NCBI GenBank assembly: GCA_012839325.1 | Contig: DUNQ01000027.1 | Location: forward strand, 16,182-80,181 | Direction of reading: 5' to 3' | Source: Candidatus Cloacimonadota bacterium | GTDB lineage: Bacteria; Cloacimonadota; Cloacimonadia; Cloacimonadales; Cloacimonadaceae | DNA length: 64,000 nucleotides | Shown: positions 58,769-64,000 of the stretch, piece by piece | Layout: each line of letters opens with the position of its first letter | Position numbering within the stretch: the first letter of the stretch is position 1 | The notes under the pieces: generated by a model | Databases searched by the model: none | Seen by the model: only the letters and a program-made list of their open reading frames with translations | What the model was told of the DNA's origin: nothing | Made by a program: the position numbers and the translations under genes

Positions 58769-59484
58769 TATGCCAAGATAGACGCAGAGATCGCGAGATT
58801 GACAGACTCCATTTCGCCCCGCATGGGAATTGAGATGGAGTCTTTTATTTTGCCCCTGATTTCGGGGCTCAAGCCATGCGCTTCACTTCCGAAATAGAAG
58901 ATATGTGGCTCGCCTGTGGGCAAAAAATCTTTCAGCGATACATCGCCATCCATATCAAGAGCGATATTACGCACTCCTAAGTTCAATGCCGCATCCACGT
59001 CCAAATAAGCAAAAGGAAGCCTGTAGCACGCGCCTAAGGAAGCCCTGATCACCTTCGGCGACGCTACTTCGCATGAATTGGGCGAAAGCAGGATGAGATC
59101 AATCCCAAAAGCCTCGGCACTGCGGAAGATTGTGCCCAAGTTCCCCGGATCGGAGATTTCCTGAAAATAGAATGCATGCTTGAATTCGCCGATCTCACTG
59201 CTGCGCGGGATCTCATACAATGCTGCAATAGGCGCAGGATTTTCGCTATCACATATCCTATTCAGATCCGATCTTTTAACCATGTATCGCTGAGTGCCCT
59301 TAAACTGAGGAATATCATCCCCCGCAATATAGAGCTCCAAAGGCGAGATTCCGAAATCAAATAGCTGAGAAATCAGCCGCATTCCCTCCAATACGACCAG
59401 CCCCTCCGCCTGCCTAAATTTCTTCTGTTTCAGCTTTGCCAAAAAGCTTATTCTTGCTCGTGAAAGGTTTAAGATTTCTGCCAT
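58756..59484 (-). CDS. SpoU/TrmH-family RNA methyltransferase
   Basis: 242 residues. N-terminal substrate-binding part (LAKLKQKKFRQAEGLVVLEGMRLIS) and a knotted SPOUT domain: QEISDPGNLGTIFRSAEAFG (motif 1), FYFGSEAHGLSPEI (motif 2), SIPMRGEMESVNLAISASI (motif 3). Methylates the 2'-OH of a tRNA or rRNA ribose. Target not readable. GGAG ribosome site. Convergent with the phosphohexomutase; 46 bases upstream of its start lies a DnaA-box cluster. Confidence 0.9.
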   Translation of the reverse strand: MAEILNLSRARISFLAKLKQKKFRQAEGLVVLEGMRLISQLFDFGISPLELYIAGDDIPQFKGTQRYMVKRSDLNRICDSENPAPIAALYEIPRSSEIGEFKHAFYFQEISDPGNLGTIFRSAEAFGIDLILLSPNSCEVASPKVIRASLGACYRLPFAYLDVDAALNLGVRNIALDMDGDVSLKDFLPTGEPHIFYFGSEAHGLSPEIRGKIKDSISIPMRGEMESVNLAISASILAYQLS

Positions 59485-59530
59485 TGTTTAGCTCCTTGAT
59501 ATTCAGTGATATATAGACTTATTCACTAAG

Positions 59531-59638
59531 TTATCCACAATTTTCTGTGGATAAGTGAAAAGCTCTAAGTTCCCGTTTTCCAGTCTATTGAGTGTTTGTG
59601 TAAAAGATTCCACAAAAGTTATCCACCACTTATCCACA
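59531..59638. other. Cluster of four DnaA-box-like sites
   Basis: TTATCCACA at 59531-59539 and 59630-59638, TTATCCACC at 59619-59627, and the reverse TGTGGATAA at 59546-59554, all in a 154-base intergenic stretch between trmH and the clostripain gene. Could be a DnaA regulatory or titration site; too short for an obvious oriC with an unwinding region. Confidence 0.6.
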
Positions 59639-61330
59639 TTAGGGATAAAGCGCCGATATTCCAGAGATTATGAACTTTTGAACGATGTTTTGATCTTTGT
59701 TTTTTATGCGAATAAAGTGCAAGCCGGGGGCTCTCTTTTCAATGCCGGGAATCTCATTTAATTTCAGGATTGCCGGATTTTGCTTTGTGAATTCACGCTT
59801 TAATTCTCCCAGCTTTTGCCCCCTGATATTATATAGGGAAACGGAAGTGAGTCCGTCTGTTTCTTCCCAAAACCATGTCACCTCGGCGAGCCCCAAATCA
59901 TAGACGGGATTGGGATACACCGCGGCAGCCGTTTTGGGCGTGATATATTCATATTCGCCTACCACCTTTTCCGAGAGATTGCCGCTTAAATCCCTCGCCT
60001 GCAGGGTGAACACACCATCTTCTTCTATGGGGAAAGAGGCTTCAAAAGTCTCAACATACATGGGAGGATGATATTCATGAATCTCGTCCGCAGCATGGAT
60101 CACATAGCTGAGCCTGTCGCAATCTATGGGCGCCCGGATAACCAGATGCAGCTTCCCGAACCTCTGATACTCACGAAGAATCTCAGGCTTTATCGGCGGC
60201 ACATCGTCATCACCCAGAGCCAGATTCACGAAGCTCGCCCAGCCCGTTTTGGCGAAATCCAAGTGCATATATGAATAGATCGCACCCTCAAAATTCATCC
60301 TGCGATGCGGGAACCACAGCGCAACGCTTGCGTCACCAGCCTGATAGAAGGGAAAGCTGCTGCTCTGCGCGATCGTGATCTCATCCAGCGCGCTCAGAAG
60401 CTCCTGCACACGCGCAACCAATATCCCATTTTCCAGCAAGATAGTAAGGAACTGCCTCAGATCAATATCCGCCAAACCCGTGTTATATCTATAAAGCGCA
60501 CTTTGCAGGTCAAACACTTCCGGCGCATGATCCCTCAGCTCCTCGGCAAGATGTCTAAAGCCTTGCCACAAAGCATTCAAACCATCCGTCTTGATCGCCG
60601 AACAGGTAGTGAGCATATTCTCCGTGAAAGGATTATTAACACTACCCGGCGCATAATAATCGGTAAAAAGCTGAGGTATAGCCGAGGCGAAATCCATAGG
60701 CTTGCCCTGCATCAGCGGAATCATATCCGCATAAGGAAAGCCCACCACGGGCACGAGATCCGACGAGCCTATGATATAATCCGCACAGTCCTTTAGCTCA
60801 CTCAAAACCTCAACGCTTTGCATGCTACAGGCATCAAAAAGCAGGACGTCCAGCTTCCCGCCCGCCACAAGCGCACTCTTCAAGTCTCCATTCGCCACGC
60901 CAATCGCGCTCTGGCTGCTATTATCGGGCGCGATATATTTAGGATTCTTATACCAGCTATCCGCATGCGACCAAATGATTAACATCCTCCGCTTTGAAGG
61001 GAAATTCCTAAAGCCCCAGCGCATAAATTCGCTGAGCGTATCCTTATCCCCGCTATCTATCTCGCCCATTTCTTCCAATAGATAGGAGCCAATTCCGGGA
61101 TTTGGATGTTCACGCACGAGATAGCGTCTTCCGCCCACATCGGGCATATCCAACTGCACTAAAAGATTGAGATTCTTCGGCTGAACCGCCTCTTCCATGA
61201 GCTGCAAATTCTCTAATGCCTGATATGAAAGATTGTTATCCGCCGCCATATAGACGAGCACAGTCCAACTATCTGCAGCGTATAGCATTCCGCAGAGAAG
61301 GACAAGGAGGATAAGTAGGCTTTTTTTCAT
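59639..61330 (-). CDS. Secreted clostripain-like C11 peptidase with T9SS-type C-terminal tail
   Basis: 563 residues from the ATG at 61330, which puts the signal peptide (KKSLLILLVLLCGMLYAAD) at the start; a longer frame reaches 61381. DSWTVLVYMAADNNLSYQAL opens the peptidase domain, the catalytic His is in MLIIWSHADSWYKN and the Cys in LLFDACSMQSVEV. After ~450 the chain has a beta domain, then VYPNPVYDLGLAEVTW...VSLYNIRGQKLGEL...GLHFIRIKNKDQNIVQKFIIS, which matches the sorting tail of T9SS substrates. Cuts after Arg or Lys in the family. Sits downstream of buk, behind a hairpin that ends 2 bases before the ATG. Confidence 0.88.
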   Translation of the reverse strand: MKKSLLILLVLLCGMLYAADSWTVLVYMAADNNLSYQALENLQLMEEAVQPKNLNLLVQLDMPDVGGRRYLVREHPNPGIGSYLLEEMGEIDSGDKDTLSEFMRWGFRNFPSKRRMLIIWSHADSWYKNPKYIAPDNSSQSAIGVANGDLKSALVAGGKLDVLLFDACSMQSVEVLSELKDCADYIIGSSDLVPVVGFPYADMIPLMQGKPMDFASAIPQLFTDYYAPGSVNNPFTENMLTTCSAIKTDGLNALWQGFRHLAEELRDHAPEVFDLQSALYRYNTGLADIDLRQFLTILLENGILVARVQELLSALDEITIAQSSSFPFYQAGDASVALWFPHRRMNFEGAIYSYMHLDFAKTGWASFVNLALGDDDVPPIKPEILREYQRFGKLHLVIRAPIDCDRLSYVIHAADEIHEYHPPMYVETFEASFPIEEDGVFTLQARDLSGNLSEKVVGEYEYITPKTAAAVYPNPVYDLGLAEVTWFWEETDGLTSVSLYNIRGQKLGELKREFTKQNPAILKLNEIPGIEKRAPGLHFIRIKNKDQNIVQKFIISGISALYP

Positions 61331-61332
61331 TT

Positions 61333-61374
61333 GAAAACAACCGGGAAACCTGTCATTGGTGCGGTCTCCCGGTT
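61333..61374 (-). terminator. Hairpin between buk and the clostripain gene
   Basis: On the minus strand AACCGGGAGACC (61363-61374) pairs with GGTTTCCCGGTT (61339-61350) with one mismatch, followed by GTTTTC and then the clostripain ATG. It starts 19 bases after the buk stop. It could end the buk message or be a 5' hairpin of the peptidase mRNA: a TATAAT stands at 61383-61388 on the minus strand. Confidence 0.7.
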
Positions 61375-61393
61375 CGTGCATATTATAAGGGAT

Positions 61394-62476
61394 TTATTCG
61401 TAAGGATATTGCATGGCTTCATCTTTTCCTTGAAGGATGCGCATGCCGCCCTGACTGAGGGCTTCCATTTCTTTTTCACCGGGGTAGATGTGAACCGGCG
61501 CGATGAACTCGGTACGATCTTTGATATTTTGCACGATGAGCTCATTATATACCAGTCCGCCGGAGAGGAAGATTCCGTCAACCTTGCCCGAAAGCACGGC
61601 TGCACAGGCTCCGATCTCCTTTGAGACCTGATAGCACATGGCGTCTAAGATGAGCTTTGCCTTTTCGTCGCCCGCTTGGATGCGCTCATTCACCTCGATT
61701 CCGCTGTCCGTTCCCAGATATGCGATAAATCCCGCAGTTTTACTGAGATATGTGGTCAGCTCTTTCTTCGTGTAATCGCCGCTATATGCGAGATCTAAGA
61801 GGTCTCCGATCGGCAATGCACCGGCACGCTGAGGCGAAAAAGCACCCATGCCTAAGAGCGCATTATTCACGTCCACTACTCTGCCGTTTTCGATCGCAGC
61901 AATAGAGATTCCACCGCCCATGTGCACACCGATGAGATTGGTTTCACAGATGTCTTTGCCAAGCTTATCTGCCATGAGGCGCGCGATATGACGGATATTC
62001 AGCGCATGGAAAAGGCTCTTGCGTTCGATTTCGGGGATGCCGGAGATGCGCGCAAGTTCGTGAAATTCATCAACTACCACAGGGTCTGCGATAAAGCCGG
62101 GAATATTAAGCTCTTCGCTGATGGCATTTGCGATGAAGGCGCCGAGATTTGAGGCGTGTATGCGTCCCCAAAGCGCGGTATCACTGAGATCACGCAATAG
62201 TGCGGGGCTAATCGCCATGGTTCCGCCGCATACGGGGCGAGCGAGACCTCCGCGTCCCACAACTGCATGCAGGCCTTCGGGTTCAACGTTGTTTTCGCGC
62301 ATGGCGTCCATCACCAAAGCTTTTCTAAAGTCATATTGTTCGATGATGCCACCATATTTATCCAGTTCCTCCGGATCATGGCGCAAAGTGGTTTCAAATA
62401 GGGGTTTGTCGTCCTCATAGACAGCTATTTTAGTCGATGTCGAGCCGGGATTGATGGCGAGAACGCGGTATGACAT
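61394..62476 (-). CDS. buk: Butyrate kinase
   Basis: 360 residues. VLAINPGSTSTKIAVYEDD is the ASKHA phosphate-binding start, GRGGLARPVCGGTMAIS and GVHMGGGISIAAIENGRVVDVNNALLGMG the family blocks, and FLSGGLVYNELIVQNIKDRT near the end. Makes butyrate plus ATP from butyryl phosphate, the last step of butyrate-forming amino-acid or acid fermentation. No phosphotransbutyrylase is nearby. TTGACA lies upstream near 62540. Confidence 0.94.
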   Translation of the reverse strand: MSYRVLAINPGSTSTKIAVYEDDKPLFETTLRHDPEELDKYGGIIEQYDFRKALVMDAMRENNVEPEGLHAVVGRGGLARPVCGGTMAISPALLRDLSDTALWGRIHASNLGAFIANAISEELNIPGFIADPVVVDEFHELARISGIPEIERKSLFHALNIRHIARLMADKLGKDICETNLIGVHMGGGISIAAIENGRVVDVNNALLGMGAFSPQRAGALPIGDLLDLAYSGDYTKKELTTYLSKTAGFIAYLGTDSGIEVNERIQAGDEKAKLILDAMCYQVSKEIGACAAVLSGKVDGIFLSGGLVYNELIVQNIKDRTEFIAPVHIYPGEKEMEALSQGGMRILQGKDEAMQYPYE

Positions 62477-62733
62477 AATACCTCCATTTATTTATATATA
62501 TTCATTTAAGCAAAAGAGCAAATTGCGAGGTTTTTGTCAATCATATTCTCACGGGGAGGGTTTTTTATCGGTGGGAGAGGCTGTTTTGTGCAAGATATTC
62601 AGCAGGGGAGAAATCTCGTCATAGCGTTAGTCTCAGGGAGTTTTAAAGCCCCTATATTTTGCAGTGATAAATATTTATCTTGCCAAATTTCAAGGATGCG
62701 AAAGCATGGCGCAAAATTAACAGGAGACTAATC

Positions 62734-63048
62734 ATGGTTGACAAAGATAGAACACAGATTGAAGAACACGATCACGATGATTTGATGAAGCCGGAAATCA
62801 TCACCTTAGATATGGAAGACGGCAGCACTAAAGACTTTGTGGTGCTGGCTATTACAGAGGTTGAAGAACAGCATTATATCGCTCTCGCAGAAGTGGGCAG
62901 CGATGAATATGATATCCTCAGCTTCACCGAAAATGACGACGGAGAGACCATTGATCTCAACGTGATCGCTGATGACGATCTCTTTGACAGAGTGGCTGAC
63001 GCTTTTGAAGAGTATTTTGCTTCATTCGATGAAATGGAACAAATGTAA
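62734..63048 (+). CDS. DUF1292-family small acidic protein
   Basis: 104 residues from the ATG at 62734 (AGGAG 8 bases upstream). PEIITLDMEDGSTKDFVVLAITEVEEQHYIALAEV with the acidic tail is the DUF1292 pattern, a family whose function is unknown and which in Firmicutes often lies near Holliday-junction resolvase or ORF YrzB genes. Highly acidic, no signal peptide. No obvious partner in this window. Confidence 0.8.
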   Translation: MVDKDRTQIEEHDHDDLMKPEIITLDMEDGSTKDFVVLAITEVEEQHYIALAEVGSDEYDILSFTENDDGETIDLNVIADDDLFDRVADAFEEYFASFDEMEQM

Positions 63049-63054
63049 GCTGGG

Positions 63055-63180
63055 TTTTTTGGGCGGGTAAGACCTTAGTGTTGCTGTCGGTGTGGGAACG
63101 CCCCCGTTGCCACGAGCAATACTTCTCCCGGTCGGGTGACATCCTTGTTGCCCATAAACCCATAAAACAGTTATTTGCAA
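63055..63180. repeat. Intergenic hairpin modules, cluster 6
   Basis: Two modules of the mosaic family: GGAACGCCCCCGTTGCC near 63095-63113, related to 24085, and GGTCGGGTGACATCCTTG with TTGCCCATAAACCCATAAAA near 63132-63170, related to 8893-8925. Confidence 0.7.
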
Positions 63181-63182
63181 AT

Positions 63183-63213
63183 AAAAAGGAAGTAGTTTTG
63201 CTTCCTTTTTTTT
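63183..63213 (+). terminator. Terminator downstream of DUF1292
   Basis: AAAAAGGAAG (63183-63192) pairs with CTTCCTTTTT (63201-63210), 8-base loop, inside a run of T. It lies 135 bases past the DUF1292 stop, beyond the hairpin modules. Confidence 0.75.
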
Positions 63214-63292
63214 GTTGCTTTATGAGGGCATGCTCATCACGCAGCTTAATAAGGCAGGCTAAAACTCCGTATTTCAAGAGGAAAGACCATAG

Positions 63293-63386
63293 CTTCCTTA
63301 TATGGTTCAGGTGGAGATGTGGTCATGATGTGGTCATGGGCATGACCATATCATAAGCGTATCTATAGCTGAAACCAATAGGGGAG
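63293..63386 (+). repeat. 94-bp interspersed element, copy 3
   Basis: Starts CTTCCTTATATGG, ends CCAATAGGGGAG, interior ATGTGGTCATGATGTGGTCA and ATGACCATATCAT as in copies 1 and 2. Same 94-base length. Confidence 0.8.
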
Positions 63387-63766
63387 AAGAGGGTAGATTA
63401 TTTGTTTATCGGTAGTTAACGACAGCAGCTAAAGAATAGTTTAATTTAATATTCTATCTCTGATTTCTAAGAGTTCGCTGGGGATACTGCCGTCTTTATG
63501 CTGCCATCTTTCATTTGCACCCAATTCCGATGGTAAATATGCCATCAAAACAGTAGCGTGGCTTCAACCTTCCACGAAAATAAATGTCTCAAAAGATAGC
63601 ACACATACCCCCAAAATTTTGGTTCAACAAGCTATAGCTCCTTATGATATAAAGCATTGTATCATATTTTGTGTTGAAAATTGAAGATTCGAGGCAAATT
63701 CGATATTTTGTAATGAAATAGATGCTTTCACTGAATAACGGCTGTTTTCTCGTCGTTTTCACGGAC

Positions 63767-63871
63767 TTATCCACATTTGTCCTTCAAAAACCGGAGTTTT
63801 TGTGGATAAACTACCTTTTTAGCTCCGAAAACTATATTTGTCTCGAGAAGTCTGTGAATGAATGTGGATAA
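63767..63871. other. Cluster of three DnaA-box-like sites
   Basis: TTATCCACA at 63767-63775 and TGTGGATAA at 63801-63809 and 63863-63871. The preceding ~150 bases (63590-63740) are AT-rich. No dnaA, dnaN or gyrB is in the window, so this is a candidate, not a demonstrated, origin or DnaA-binding site. Confidence 0.5.
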
Positions 63872-63929
63872 CTATTCTTGATACAGATAATTACGGATAT
63901 TTATTGTCATAGATTTTGCTTTACAAAAA

Positions 63930-63981
63930 GGGCGACTCCAAATTTGATGAAATCTGCAAATAACACAAAAAGGAGTCACCC
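63930..63981. repeat. Short inverted repeat before the edge gene
   Basis: GGGCGACTCC (63930-63939) and GGAGTCACCC (63972-63981), 9 of 10 complementary. The second arm also contains the AGGAG ribosome site of the partial frame at 63982. It could be the left end of an insertion sequence or a hairpin that covers the ribosome site. Confidence 0.45.
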
Positions 63982-64000
63982 ATGATTTGCAGACATCAAA
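63982..64000 (+). CDS. First codons of a gene cut by the window end
   Basis: ATG at 63982 behind AGGAG, then ICRHQ. Only six full codons are inside the window, so the product cannot be identified. The inverted repeat before it would fit a transposase gene, but this is a guess. Confidence 0.4.

Noticed and set aside
59639..61381. Longer start of the clostripain at 61381
   Set aside because: It would place 17 polar residues before the signal peptide; kept only as an alternative because of the TATAAT upstream.

Overview
The window looks like chromosomal DNA of an anaerobic, fermentative, Gram-negative-type bacterium. Its proteins, namely a Na+-NQR-type complex, a Rex-controlled trimeric [FeFe]-hydrogenase with a sensory hydrogenase, butyrate kinase, a SprA-like barrel, SPOR/TPR proteins and secreted C10/C11 peptidases with a T9SS-like tail, best fit Candidatus Cloacimonadota (WWE1). 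That assignment rests on gene content and family resemblance only; no rRNA is present.

Layout. 1-2050: partial secreted C10 peptidase (GTG start). 2193-6538: nqrBCDEF operon plus one unknown gene, with no nqrA. 6539-7237: repeat-rich intergenic DNA. 7238-8563: lone AAA_15-type ATPase with a degenerate Walker B. 8564-9266: repeats. 9267-23750: five-gene minus-strand defence-type operon made of a DruE-like helicase/DUF1998/nuclease-like fusion, a SNF2 (DrmD-like) helicase, an N6-adenine methyltransferase (PglX/DrmMI-like), an AbiJ_NTD4-HEPN protein and a PIN protein. 24197-25051: truncated HATPase_c_4 regulator. 25052-26408: tandem and mosaic repeats. 26409-32118: TSUP permease, SprA-like outer-membrane barrel, UmuD and a TPR lipoprotein. 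32412-35625: HU, UvrB, an unknown gene and NDK. 35626-36560: repeats. 36561-44775: rex-nuoE-nuoF-hydA-Fd-hydS-spoIIE operon. 45520-63048: core genes (DUF975 protein, tRNA-Ala, rho, U32 peptidase, SPOR protein, mutS, SurA-like lipoprotein, tadA, tRNA-Ser, PpiD, phosphohexomutase, TrmH, clostripain, butyrate kinase, DUF1292). 63049-64000: repeats, DnaA boxes and the first codons of a gene cut by the edge.

How it works together. The bifurcating-type hydrogenase, reading redox state through Rex and probably H2 through HydS and a PP2C phosphatase, would dispose of electrons from fermentation. NQR would couple NADH oxidation to Na+ export. Butyrate kinase gives substrate-level ATP. Secreted peptidases point to protein or amino-acid use.

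The most unusual content is (a) the five-gene DISARM/Druantia-hybrid operon carrying two predicted ribonuclease-type effectors, (b) a large family of modular hairpin repeats whose stems show compensatory changes between copies, filling almost every long intergenic gap, and (c) a separate 94-bp element present three times at exactly the same length. Coordinates of promoters and repeats were read by eye. Family names are from recognised motifs, not from database searches.
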